A program made the translations under genes and the position numbers. 62,383 bases of DNA from an uncultured Clostridium sp. (GTDB taxonomy: Bacteria > Bacillota > Clostridia > TANB77 > CAG-508), in the NCBI GenBank assembly GCA_900553755.1, contig USEX01000005.1, positions 1 to 62,383 of the forward strand, read 5' to 3'. The notes below the pieces were generated by a model. The model had not been told where the DNA came from. It saw only the letters and a list, made by a program, of their open reading frames with translations, and did not search any database. This document shows, piece after piece, positions 35,025 to 44,368 of the stretch (its first letter is position 1; every line of letters starts with the position of its first letter).

Positions 35025-35996
35025 TCATTTTGCAAGGTATTCTGGATGTTCAACATACCAATCTATTGTTTTTACAATTCCATCTTCGAACTTTGTTTTA
35101 GGAAGCCAGCCTAATTCGTTATGAATTTTAGTTGGATCTATTCCATATCTATAATCATGTCCTTTTCTGTCTGCCACATGAGTAATTAATGTTTCTGGTT
35201 TGTTTAATCTTTTTAGTATAAGTTTAACAATGTCTATATTTCTTCTTTCATTATGTCCACCAATACAATATCTTTCGCCTTTTCTTCCATTATGTAGAAC
35301 TTCATCTATTGCTTCGCAATGGTCCTCTACAAATAGCCAATCTCTTATATTATTTCCTTCTCCGTATACAGGTAGCGGTTCGTCTTTTAAAGCTAAGCTA
35401 ATCATGTGTGGTATTAATTTTTCATGATGTTGGTATGGTCCATAATTGTTTGAGCAATTTGTTACACTTACATTCATTTTAAATGTTTCTGCATAAGCAA
35501 ATGCAATTAAATCTGAACTTGCCTTTGATGCTGAATAAGGTGAATTAGGTTTTATTGGTGATGTTTCTGTGAAGTATCCTGTTTCTCCTAAACTTCCAAA
35601 TACTTCATCTGTTGATACATGAACAAATTTATTTTGACTACCTTCCCCCCAATATTGTTTTGCAGCTTCAAGTAATGTATGAGTTCCTAATACATTTGTT
35701 TGAGTAAATATAAATGGAGTTTTTATGCTGTTATCAACATGAGATTCAGCAGCAAAATGTACAATTCCATCTATATTATATTTTTTGTAAGTTTCCATTA
35801 CTTTATCAAAATCACATATATCACCTTGTACAAATGTAATTTTGTCTTTTACACTATCTAGATTATGAATATTTCCAGCATAAGTTAGTTTATCATAAAC
35901 TATATAGTTATATTTATATCCATATTTTTTTACCATTAATTCTACAAAATTTGCTCCTATAAAACCAGCAGCACCAGTAATCATTATATTTTTCAT
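35025..35996 (-). CDS. rfbB: dTDP-glucose 4,6-dehydratase
   Basis: This is the second step of dTDP-L-rhamnose synthesis, an NAD-dependent dehydratase. TGAAGFIGANFVE binds NAD; HVSTDEVFG and YSASKASSD carry the catalytic residues; NNYGPYQHHEKLIP and DWLFVEDHCEAI are typical. At 323 residues it is full length. AAGGAGATT precedes the ATG. Last intact gene of the polysaccharide operon. Confidence 0.96.
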   Translation of the reverse strand: MKNIMITGAAGFIGANFVELMVKKYGYKYNYIVYDKLTYAGNIHNLDSVKDKITFVQGDICDFDKVMETYKKYNIDGIVHFAAESHVDNSIKTPFIFTQTNVLGTHTLLEAAKQYWGEGSQNKFVHVSTDEVFGSLGETGYFTETSPIKPNSPYSASKASSDLIAFAYAETFKMNVSVTNCSNNYGPYQHHEKLIPHMISLALKDEPLPVYGEGNNIRDWLFVEDHCEAIDEVLHNGRKGERYCIGGHNERRNIDIVKLILKRLNKPETLITHVADRKGHDYRYGIDPTKIHNELGWLPKTKFEDGIVKTIDWYVEHPEYLAK

Positions 35997-36093
35997 TTCT
36001 AATCTCCTTTTTCCTTTAAGTAGAATTCTAAGCCTCCAAAGTTACAATAACTCTTCGACTTTATTCATTCTTCTTTCAAAGTTTTTCAAAAAA

Positions 36094-36684
36094 TTATTTA
36101 ACTCTGTATTCTTCAAATAAATTTGTATTTTTAAGTTCTTTTAATGTTGGCCATTTACCATCTTTTTCAGATGTTAAGTATTGTTCAGGAGTTATACCAT
36201 TTACCTCAGGCCACTCTATATTTACATCTTTATCATTCCATTGTAATCCACCCTCAGATTCATGGTCATATATATTGTCAACTTTGTAGCAAAACTCTGC
36301 TACATCTGATAATACTAAAAATCCATGTGCAAATCCTCTTGGAATGTAGAACATTTTCTTATTTTCCTCTGAAAGAATTACTCCTTCCCATTTTCCATAA
36401 GTCTTACTTCCTGGTCTTAGGTCAACGGCTACATCAAAAACCTCACCTTTAATACATCTTACTATTTTGGCTTGAGAATGATTTTTTTGAAAATGTAATC
36501 CCCTTAGCACACCTTTTTTTGAACGAGATTGATTATCTTGAACAAAATCTCCTGTTATGCCAAGTTCTTCGAAATCGTTCTTTTCATAAGTTTCCATGAA
36601 ATATCCTCTTTCGTCTCCAAAAACAGTGGGTTCAATTACATATACACCATCTATTGATGTTTCATATTTTTTAAACTTTCCCAT
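36094..36684 (-). CDS. rfbC: dTDP-4-dehydrorhamnose 3,5-epimerase
   Basis: This is the third step of dTDP-rhamnose synthesis, a cupin-fold epimerase. Typical motifs are FGDERGYFMETY, DNQSRSKKGVLRGLHFQ with the catalytic His, VRCIKGEVFDVAVDLR and IPRGFAHGF. It has 196 residues. AAGGAAGG lies before the ATG. It lies between rfbA and rfbB. Confidence 0.95.
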   Translation of the reverse strand: MGKFKKYETSIDGVYVIEPTVFGDERGYFMETYEKNDFEELGITGDFVQDNQSRSKKGVLRGLHFQKNHSQAKIVRCIKGEVFDVAVDLRPGSKTYGKWEGVILSEENKKMFYIPRGFAHGFLVLSDVAEFCYKVDNIYDHESEGGLQWNDKDVNIEWPEVNGITPEQYLTSEKDGKWPTLKELKNTNLFEEYRVK

Positions 36685-36759
36685 TATCTATTTCCTTCCT
36701 TTTTCTTACATCTATTTTGCATCCAGCACAATTATAAAATTAATAGTAACTTATCTGCA

Positions 36760-37638
36760 TTAGTTATTTTCTACTAAATCCATTAAGAATCTTCCATAAT
36801 CACTTTTTAATAGTGGTTCTGCAAGTTTTTTTAATTCATCGCCAGTTATCCATCCGTTTTCAAACGCGATTTCTTCTGGACAACATATTTGCATACCTTG
36901 TCTTTTTTCTATTGTTTGAACAAAGCTTGCTGTCTCAATTAAAGCATCATGTGTTCCAGTATCAAACCAAGCCATTCCTCTTCCTAGTTTTTCAACTTTT
37001 AATTTCCCTCTATTCATATATTCTTCGTTTACAGATGTAATTTCAAGTTCACCTCTTGCAGAAGGTTTAACATTTTTTGCAATTTCAACAACATCATTTG
37101 TGTAGAAGTATAAACCTGGTACAGCATAGTTTGATTTTGGTTCTGATGGTTTTTCCTCTATTGATACAGCATTTCCATTTTCATCAATTTCAACAACACC
37201 ATATCTTCTTGGGTCTTTTACCTTATATCCAAAAATCGTAGCCTCATCTTCTCTGGCATTAGCACATTTTAACACATCGTTTAAATCTCCGCCATAGAAC
37301 ATATTATCACCTAATATCAAAGCAACATTAGAATTCCCAATAAAGTTTTCACCTATTATAAAAGCTTCTGCAAGTCCATTTGGTTTTTCTTGTATTTGAT
37401 ATTCAATATGCATTCCCCATTTTTTTCCGTCTCCAAGCAACTCCCTAAATGTTTCATTGTCTCTTGGTGTTGTTATTATTAGTACTTCCCTTATTCCAGC
37501 AGCCATCAATACATATAATGGATAATAAATCATTGGTTTATCATATACTGGCATTATTTGTTTTGAAATTGCTTTTGTTAATGGATAAAGTCTTGTTCCG
37601 CTTCCACCTGCTAATATTATACCTTTTCTATTCTTCAT
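36760..37638 (-). CDS. rfbA: Glucose-1-phosphate thymidylyltransferase
   Basis: This is the first step of dTDP-rhamnose synthesis. The nucleotide-binding loop GGSGTRLYPLT and the motifs SKQIMPVYDKPMIYYPL, LGDNMFYGGDL, GLYFYTNDV and GRGMAWFDTGTHDAL are all typical of RmlA. It has 292 residues and is complete. GGAGAGGGG precedes the ATG. Confidence 0.96.
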   Translation of the reverse strand: MKNRKGIILAGGSGTRLYPLTKAISKQIMPVYDKPMIYYPLYVLMAAGIREVLIITTPRDNETFRELLGDGKKWGMHIEYQIQEKPNGLAEAFIIGENFIGNSNVALILGDNMFYGGDLNDVLKCANAREDEATIFGYKVKDPRRYGVVEIDENGNAVSIEEKPSEPKSNYAVPGLYFYTNDVVEIAKNVKPSARGELEITSVNEEYMNRGKLKVEKLGRGMAWFDTGTHDALIETASFVQTIEKRQGMQICCPEEIAFENGWITGDELKKLAEPLLKSDYGRFLMDLVENN

Positions 37639-37665
37639 AATTTTCCCCTCTCCTTGCCTATATTC

Positions 37666-38796
37666 TTACTTATTCATTTTTATATTACTTATAGTACCAA
37701 AAGTATATCTTTCAACATTTTCAATAATTATGCTATCAGGAGCATATTTTTCAACTAATTCATTTGAAAAATCCGTTTTATGCAAAAAAATACATTTTTT
37801 ATATGTTCGTGCAAAATATGGAATCATTGCCGATCTATATGAATCTCCAATAATCATAATCGTATTGTCCACCAAGGAGTTCTGACATTCAGTTATTTCT
37901 ATTTGGTTGGTTTCTGTTTTTATTGTTGAAGTTTTATATGTAATATCATTAAAATAATTAATGGTTGGTTCATCATCCACAAAGAAGTTAGACTTTCCTA
38001 ACATATTGATTAAATCTCTATTTTGAACTTTATTCTTTTCCCATTCAACTGTATAATCATAGCATTCTAAGTTTGGTTCAATAACATTCATAGCATTTTT
38101 ATATCCAGTAAATGCTCCAAAAAAATTCCAGTGAGTATCTTGTTTATAATACAATTGTCCATTCTCTTTTTCCCTTAAAAGTTCTTCTTTAGGATAAATT
38201 ATATTTGTTACACCTTTTTTTCTCAATTCATCTACTAACTTGTCCGTTCTACTTTCGCCTGATACTCTTATAGTATCCGGCAAATTTTCCTTATAAATAT
38301 TTTCTTTATCAGGACATATTAAATAATATAACCTTATATTTTTTTGAGCCAATGTTTCTGTATTTTGTACAATAGTTTTATACATTTGCTCCTTTTGTTC
38401 TTTGGTGAAATTTGTAATTCCTTGTACCTCATCAACTGGATTTCCATCTGATTCAGAGCAATAAAATAACCACATTTCTTTTAGATTGTTGTTTTCTTTT
38501 TTTCCAAGTAAAACATTTTTATTAGTGCTATCATTAAAAATAAAAAGATTTATGTTTGTCCATGCTTTTTTTAAATATCCTCTAAAAGGAAGATTATCAT
38601 TGTAATAGCTATTATATTTTTCTGGATATTTCGTTATTGTTTTATATTCAAATTGAGGTTTTTCTGCTAATTTTCTATTTTCACTTGTATCAGTTTCTAA
38701 ATAACTTTTAGCAAAGAAAAATGTTATTTGTGGCATGAAAATAATTAGTACAAAAACTCCTATTATTATTATATTTAATATATTTTCTTTTTTCAA
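37666..38796 (-). CDS. AlgJ/AlgX-like SGNH-type acetylation protein
   Basis: A single N-terminal membrane helix (about 5-25) anchors an extracellular domain. YYKQDTHWNFFGA gives the Asp-x-His pair and IIGDSYRSAM the serine motif of the AlgJ/AlgX group, which move acetyl groups to exported polysaccharide. I chose the TTG at 38796, seven to eight bases after AAGGAG; the frame is open to 38826. About 376 residues. It follows the MBOAT gene directly, and the two are expected to work as a pair. Confidence 0.85.
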   Translation of the reverse strand: MKKENILNIIIIGVFVLIIFMPQITFFFAKSYLETDTSENRKLAEKPQFEYKTITKYPEKYNSYYNDNLPFRGYLKKAWTNINLFIFNDSTNKNVLLGKKENNNLKEMWLFYCSESDGNPVDEVQGITNFTKEQKEQMYKTIVQNTETLAQKNIRLYYLICPDKENIYKENLPDTIRVSGESRTDKLVDELRKKGVTNIIYPKEELLREKENGQLYYKQDTHWNFFGAFTGYKNAMNVIEPNLECYDYTVEWEKNKVQNRDLINMLGKSNFFVDDEPTINYFNDITYKTSTIKTETNQIEITECQNSLVDNTIMIIGDSYRSAMIPYFARTYKKCIFLHKTDFSNELVEKYAPDSIIIENVERYTFGTISNIKMNK

Positions 38797-38806
38797 CTTT
38801 TTCTCC

Positions 38807-40222
38807 TTAAAATTTAAAATAAACAAATGAAGTGTATGTATTATTTACAATAGACATAATACTTATTATTAGAATAACCCCTACGCATACGGGTTCAATT
38901 ACTCTATATATCTTACTAAGCTTATTATCTTTATTCATTTTGCTAAATAATAATTGTAGAATACCTGTTAGTAAAACAGCAATTATCATTGTTATAATTG
39001 TTCTATTATTTAAGATATTATAAGTTTGTAATTGGCTCCCTTTAGAATCGATGAATAATGTTTTTATGTATTTCAGAGCATTCTTTAATCCATTTGCTCT
39101 AAAAATTATCCAACCTATAAAGGTTACACTCATTGCATAAATATGATTAATCAGCTTTATTGAATTCTTCTCAATTAGTTCTTTTAATTTTATTCGTTCT
39201 ATTACCATAAATATACCATTATAAATTCCCCATGCAATATAATTCCAAGCTGCACCATGCCATACTCCTGTTGCAATAAATACAATAAACAAATTTACAT
39301 ATGTTCTTAATTTTCCTTTACGATTTCCACCTAATGGTATGTATAAATAATTTTTAAACCAATTTCCTAGAGAAATATGCCACCTTCTCCAAAATTCTGT
39401 TATAGACTGAGAGGTATATGGAAGATTAAAATTTTCCATTAAATCAAATCCAAACATTTTTGCTATTCCGATTGCCATATCACTATATCCTGAAAAATCA
39501 AAATAAATTTGTATCATATAACACATAGCACCCAGCCATGCTAACTGACTATTTAAATTACTAATATTTGAATCAAATGCAAGGTCAGCCACTCTTGCAA
39601 CTACATCTGCAATTAACACTTTTTTACCTAATCCATATACAAACCTCACAATACCATCTTTAAAAGAATTTATTGTAATTTTTCTGCTTTTTACATCTAT
39701 GCAACTTTCAAAATCTTTATATCTTTCAATCGGTCCCATTAATAGTTTTGGAAAAAATGTTATAAATAAAGCCATATTTATAATATTTTTTTGAGCCTTA
39801 CATTCTTTTCTATAAATGTCAAAAATATATGATATCGATGAAAACACATAAAAAGAGATTCCTAAAGGCAATGGTACTTTTTTTACTTCTGATATATCAA
39901 GTGAAAATATATTTTGTATATTATGAACAAGAAAATTAAAATATTTATAGTAAACTAAAATCCCTATATTCAAAATTATAGCTATAATAAAATAAACTTT
40001 TCTTTTATTCTTTTCTATCTGTTTGTCCATTAAAATTGTTAATATATAATTAATTACTACTGAAGCAACCAGTAACACAACATATGTTGGTTCTCCCCAC
40101 GCATAAAATATAATGCTTAGAAATACCAATATTAAATTTTTATATTTATCATCAACCATAAAATATAATAGTATACTAATAGGAATAAATATCCATAAAA
40201 ATACCATAGAATTAAATAACAA
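38807..40222 (-). CDS. MBOAT-family O-acyltransferase (AlgI-like)
   Basis: This multi-helix membrane protein (471 residues, about eleven helices) is expected to transfer acetyl groups across the membrane to its AlgJ-like partner. Family motifs are FYAWGEPTY near the N-terminus, FSGYSDMAIG and FWRRWHISLGNWF, and GVWHGAAWNYIAWG with the catalytic His. Translation probably starts at TTG after GGGGAG. It lies between rfbD and the AlgJ-like gene. Confidence 0.92.
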   Translation of the reverse strand: MLFNSMVFLWIFIPISILLYFMVDDKYKNLILVFLSIIFYAWGEPTYVVLLVASVVINYILTILMDKQIEKNKRKVYFIIAIILNIGILVYYKYFNFLVHNIQNIFSLDISEVKKVPLPLGISFYVFSSISYIFDIYRKECKAQKNIINMALFITFFPKLLMGPIERYKDFESCIDVKSRKITINSFKDGIVRFVYGLGKKVLIADVVARVADLAFDSNISNLNSQLAWLGAMCYMIQIYFDFSGYSDMAIGIAKMFGFDLMENFNLPYTSQSITEFWRRWHISLGNWFKNYLYIPLGGNRKGKLRTYVNLFIVFIATGVWHGAAWNYIAWGIYNGIFMVIERIKLKELIEKNSIKLINHIYAMSVTFIGWIIFRANGLKNALKYIKTLFIDSKGSQLQTYNILNNRTIITMIIAVLLTGILQLLFSKMNKDNKLSKIYRVIEPVCVGVILIISIMSIVNNTYTSFVYFKF

Positions 40223-40246
40223 AATACTCTCCCCTTTCTTTTGGTT

Positions 40247-41083
40247 CTATTCTTTTTTCAAATACCTCTTTAAAGCATCTTCATAAGTTGGTACTTCTAT
40301 TCCATATTTTAATAGCTTGTCTTTAGACATCTGAGAATTTTTAGGTCTTTTAGCTGCACTCTTAAATTCCTCACTAGTTACTGGTGTAACTTTGCATTTT
40401 ATTCCTTCTAACTCATAAATCATTTTAGTAAAGTCAAACCAAGTTGTATAACCTATATTTGTTGAATTATATATTCCAAAAGGAATTCTCTTTTCTATTG
40501 CTTGATGAATTATAGAAGCAAGGTCTACCGCATAGGTTGGACTTCCATGTTGGTCATTTACAACTTTTACTTCATCATGTTCTTTTGAAAGATTAATCAT
40601 AGTTCTTACAAAGTTGTGTCCTTCTCCATAAAGCCATGCAGTTCTGAATATATAGAATTTCTTACAATTTTCTTCTATGAATTTTTCACCTGCGAGTTTT
40701 GTTGTTCCATACACAGCTTGAGGATGCTTTTCATCGTCTTCACTATAATCTTCTGAAACATCTTTTTCTCCACCAAATACATAATCTGTGCTTATATGAA
40801 CTAATACTGCATCATTTTCTTGTGCAGCAATTGCTAAATTCTTAGGGCCAATTGCATTTATTTTATATACAAGTTCCTCATTTTCTTCAGCTTTGTCAAC
40901 AGCTGTATAAGCTGCACAATTAATTATATAATCTGGCTTTACTTCCTTAGCATACTCCTTTACAGCCTCTAAATTAGTAATATCTAAGTCTGCAACATCC
41001 GTGCAGATTAGTTCGTTTTCTTTCAATTCTTCTCTTACTGCTTTTGCAAGCATTCCATTAGCACCTGTAATTAAAATTTTCAT
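40247..41083 (-). CDS. rfbD: dTDP-4-dehydrorhamnose reductase
   Basis: This is the last step of dTDP-L-rhamnose synthesis. ITGANGMLAKAV binds the cofactor; HISTDYVFGGE and YGTTKLAGE supply the catalytic Thr/Tyr/Lys. At 278 residues it is complete. AGGAGGAAAA precedes the ATG. Together with rfbA, rfbC and rfbB the rhamnose pathway is complete within the operon, split by the two acetylation genes. Confidence 0.95.
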   Translation of the reverse strand: MKILITGANGMLAKAVREELKENELICTDVADLDITNLEAVKEYAKEVKPDYIINCAAYTAVDKAEENEELVYKINAIGPKNLAIAAQENDAVLVHISTDYVFGGEKDVSEDYSEDDEKHPQAVYGTTKLAGEKFIEENCKKFYIFRTAWLYGEGHNFVRTMINLSKEHDEVKVVNDQHGSPTYAVDLASIIHQAIEKRIPFGIYNSTNIGYTTWFDFTKMIYELEGIKCKVTPVTSEEFKSAAKRPKNSQMSKDKLLKYGIEVPTYEDALKRYLKKE

Positions 41084-41098
41084 TTTGCTATTTTCCTC

Positions 41099-42394
41099 CT
41101 ATCTTCCTATTGAATAGTATTCTACTCCAGCATCTTTCATTTCTTTTAAAGAATATATATTTCTTCCATCATATACAAGTGGTGTTCTCATTTTTTCTTT
41201 GTATATTCTAGGTGTTAAAGCTTTTATTTCGTCCCACTCTGTAAATATAAAGCAAACATTGGCTTCTTCTAGAGCTTCTTCAGCTTTTCTAACATAATTT
41301 ATTTTTTGATCTTTAAATTTATTTTTAAAGTTCTCTTCTGCCACTGGGTCATATGCATATACATCAGCTCCCTGTTCTAACAATAATTTTATATTTTCTA
41401 CAGAAGGAGCCTCTCTTAAATCATCTGTTCCTGGTTTGAAAGCAAGACCTAATACTGCCACTTTTAATTTATTAAATGTAATTAATCTATCACAAGCTTT
41501 ATGATACAATTTAATTCTTTGCTCTTTATTTATATCAACCGCTGCATTAACAGTCTTTAAATCATATCCATGTTGATTTGCTATATATTTTAATGCTTTT
41601 GTATCCTTTGGAAAGCAACTTCCTCCATAACCAATTCCTGCTTTTAAAAAGTTAGCTCCTATTCTATCATCATAGCTCATTCCTTTTGCTACATCCTCAA
41701 TATCTGCTCCCACTAATTCACAAAGATTTGCAATGTCATTCATGTACGATATTTTTAGTGCTAAGAAATCATTTGATGCATATTTTATCATTTCTGCGCT
41801 TCTTCTGCTTACAGATACAATTGGAAGATTAAAAGGTTCATATATTTTTCTTAATATTTCTTCTGCATCTTTACTTTCAGTTCCTATTACGATTCTCTTA
41901 GCATGCAAAGTATCTCTTACTGCATTGCCTTGAGCAAGAAACTCCGGATTGCTAGCTACTTCAATTTTTACATTATTCGCCAAAAAATCTTTTATAAATT
42001 GTTCTACTTTATCATTAGTTCCAACCGGTACAGTTGATTTTACTACAACAAGGCAATCTCTTTCAACGCTTTCTGCAATTTGTCTTGAAACTGTAGCTAT
42101 ATATTTTAGGTTTGCTGAGCCATCAGGCATTTCTGGAGTACCTACTCCTATAAATATTGCATCTTTGTCCTTATACGCTGATTTATAATCCGTTGTATAA
42201 TGCAATCTTCCGGCTTCATTATTTTTTTTCATTAATTCCTCAAGTCCCGTTTCATATATAGGTGAAATACCGTTCTGCATAATTTTTACTTTTTCTTCAT
42301 CAATGTCAACACAAGTAACATCATGTCCCTTTTCAGCAAAACATACTCCTGCTACTAGTCCAACATATCCTGTTCCTGCAACTGCTATTTTCAT
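41099..42394 (-). CDS. UDP-glucose 6-dehydrogenase
   Basis: This enzyme oxidises UDP-glucose to UDP-glucuronate using NAD. AGTGYVGLVAGVCFAEKGH is the NAD site; the catalytic Cys lies in GIGYGGSCFPKDTKAL; VLGLAFKPGTDDLREAPS is typical. The start at 42394 has AGAGGGG just upstream and leaves a 16-base gap to the previous gene; the frame is open above it. It has 431 residues. It works just before the adjacent UDP-glucuronate epimerase in the pathway. Confidence 0.94.
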   Translation of the reverse strand: MKIAVAGTGYVGLVAGVCFAEKGHDVTCVDIDEEKVKIMQNGISPIYETGLEELMKKNNEAGRLHYTTDYKSAYKDKDAIFIGVGTPEMPDGSANLKYIATVSRQIAESVERDCLVVVKSTVPVGTNDKVEQFIKDFLANNVKIEVASNPEFLAQGNAVRDTLHAKRIVIGTESKDAEEILRKIYEPFNLPIVSVSRRSAEMIKYASNDFLALKISYMNDIANLCELVGADIEDVAKGMSYDDRIGANFLKAGIGYGGSCFPKDTKALKYIANQHGYDLKTVNAAVDINKEQRIKLYHKACDRLITFNKLKVAVLGLAFKPGTDDLREAPSVENIKLLLEQGADVYAYDPVAEENFKNKFKDQKINYVRKAEEALEEANVCFIFTEWDEIKALTPRIYKEKMRTPLVYDGRNIYSLKEMKDAGVEYYSIGR

Positions 42395-42410
42395 AATACC
42401 CCTCTTTTCT

Positions 42411-43436
42411 CTATTTATAAAATTTTTTATACCATTCTGCAAATCTTCTTAGTCCTGTTCTTAAATCAGTACTTGGTTTATATCCAAAGTCTCTCTCTAA
42501 TGGCGTTGTATCTGCATAAGTAATTGGTACATCCCCAGGTTGCATTGGCACTAATTCTTTATGAGCTTCAAAGTCATAATTTTCTGGTAACACCTTTGCT
42601 CTAACTAGTTCTTCTTGTAGTATTTCAACAAAGTCTAATAAATTTACTGGCTTTCCACATCCAATATTATATATCTTATACGGTGCAATTGGCAATCCAT
42701 CTTCTCCATTCTTTTTCTGAGGAGCTTGTCCTATTACTCTTATAATTCCTTCAACAATATCATCTATGTATGTGAAATCTCTTTGGCAATTTCCATAATT
42801 AAATATTTTTATTTTTTCTCCATTTATTAATTTATTAGTAAAATTAAAATACGCCATATCTGGTCTTCCAGCAGGTCCATATACTGTAAAAAATCTTAAT
42901 CCTGTTGATGGTATATTATATAATTTTGAATAGCTATAAGCCAATAATTCATCTGTTCTTTTAGTTGCTGCATATAAGCTTACTGGGCTATCCACTTTAT
43001 CTTCTACAGAATATGGAATTTTTTTATTTGCTCCATATACTGATGAACTAGATGCATAAACTAGATGTTTTACAGGATATTTCCTACAACATTCCAATAT
43101 ATTGTAAAATCCTATTATATTAGATTCGATATACACATCTGGATTTGTTATACTATATCTCACACCAGCCTGGGCAGCCAAATTGACAACAACTTCTGGC
43201 TTATATTTTTGAAAGATTTCTTTCATTTTTTCTTTATTTGCTAAATTATCTTTTATAAATATAAATTTTTCAAATCTTTCTAATTCTTCTAATCTTTTAT
43301 TCTTTATTCTTATATCATAGTATTCATTTATATTGTCCAAACCAATAATTTGAACGTCTTTATTTTCATTTAATATTTTCTCTGCTAAATTTGCACCTAT
43401 GAAGCCAGCTACTCCTGTTATAAAATATGTTCTCAT
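42411..43436 (-). CDS. UDP-glucuronate 4-epimerase
   Basis: This is an extended short-chain dehydrogenase converting UDP-glucuronate to UDP-galacturonate. FITGVAGFIGANLAEK binds NAD; ASSSSVYGANKKIPY and YAATKRTDE carry the catalytic Ser/Tyr/Lys; LRFFTVYGPAGRPDMAYF is characteristic of this subgroup. At 341 residues it is complete. TAAGGAGG lies before the ATG. It implies an acidic sugar in the polymer. Confidence 0.9.
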   Translation of the reverse strand: MRTYFITGVAGFIGANLAEKILNENKDVQIIGLDNINEYYDIRIKNKRLEELERFEKFIFIKDNLANKEKMKEIFQKYKPEVVVNLAAQAGVRYSITNPDVYIESNIIGFYNILECCRKYPVKHLVYASSSSVYGANKKIPYSVEDKVDSPVSLYAATKRTDELLAYSYSKLYNIPSTGLRFFTVYGPAGRPDMAYFNFTNKLINGEKIKIFNYGNCQRDFTYIDDIVEGIIRVIGQAPQKKNGEDGLPIAPYKIYNIGCGKPVNLLDFVEILQEELVRAKVLPENYDFEAHKELVPMQPGDVPITYADTTPLERDFGYKPSTDLRTGLRRFAEWYKKFYK

Positions 43437-43447
43437 ATCTTTCCTCC

Positions 43448-44368
43448 TTACCTTGGCAATTCAAATTTTTCTCCAATTATCTTATCTGCTTTTTCTGTAA
43501 TGTCATTATCAAATCCACCTTGAGAAAAAAATGTAAGTTCTCCAAAATAAATTTTGCCATTTACTAAATATAAATCTACCCTTACTTCCGGAATATCTTT
43601 AGAAATTTTTTCTGCAATTTTAATCATTTCTTCCAATTTTTCAGGCTTTGCAACATTCACATTTTTCTCATTAATTCCCTCATATGGATTATATGGCTTG
43701 TATTTCCATTCTCTATCAAAATAATGGTACTTTACTCCTGTTTCTTTCTCTCTGTCAACACATACAAGTATGTTATCAACCTTTCCATAGAAACATTGAA
43801 ACTTATAATCTAGTAGCCCTTCTCTATTTCTATCCTGTATAAATTCTTCTATTATAATTCTTGGTTTTATACTTTTATATGGATATTCTCTAGATTCATA
43901 ATAGAAATTCTTTTTAAGTTTTTTCTTGTAAAAATTTGATAGTTCTTTGTAATTGATTTTTCCCTTGTCTTTTATTATTTTATAGCTTCCAGAATCGTGA
44001 GTACATTTTATAACAAATTGCTGTGGTAATTTGTTAAAATCAATTTGTTCGAAATTGTCATATATTCCTAAAGTCTTTATAAAATTTATATCTAATCCTT
44101 TTAACTCATTTTTTAATATTTCTTTTACCTCAAATTTATCTACTAACTTACTATATTCTGGGTTTTGTTTATTTAGTTTTAGCCATTGTAGTTTTTCATT
44201 AAAGCTTTGCGGATTATTTAGATTCAATTTTCTGTTTAGTAAATATCTATATTTTATTTTTAGATATTTTTCATCGTCTATTCTAAAAATATTATTATCA
44301 AATTTTATAATGAAATAATAAAATATAGCAACAATTTCATCAATCATATTTCTTTTACATTTTTTCAT
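43448..44368 (-). CDS. TupA-like ATP-grasp protein
   Basis: It resembles the TupA-like ATP-grasp family found in polysaccharide clusters. SFNEKLQWLKLN, LVDKFEVKE, FVIKCTHDSGSY, RIIIEEFI and FGELTFFSQGGFD are its usual blocks. Such enzymes probably join an amino acid or similar group to a sugar acid by an amide bond. A galacturonate or glucuronate made by the two preceding enzymes would be a logical acceptor. This is inference. The product has 306 residues. Its start overlaps the Wzx gene by 14 bases. Confidence 0.8.
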   Translation of the reverse strand: MKKCKRNMIDEIVAIFYYFIIKFDNNIFRIDDEKYLKIKYRYLLNRKLNLNNPQSFNEKLQWLKLNKQNPEYSKLVDKFEVKEILKNELKGLDINFIKTLGIYDNFEQIDFNKLPQQFVIKCTHDSGSYKIIKDKGKINYKELSNFYKKKLKKNFYYESREYPYKSIKPRIIIEEFIQDRNREGLLDYKFQCFYGKVDNILVCVDREKETGVKYHYFDREWKYKPYNPYEGINEKNVNVAKPEKLEEMIKIAEKISKDIPEVRVDLYLVNGKIYFGELTFFSQGGFDNDITEKADKIIGEKFELPR

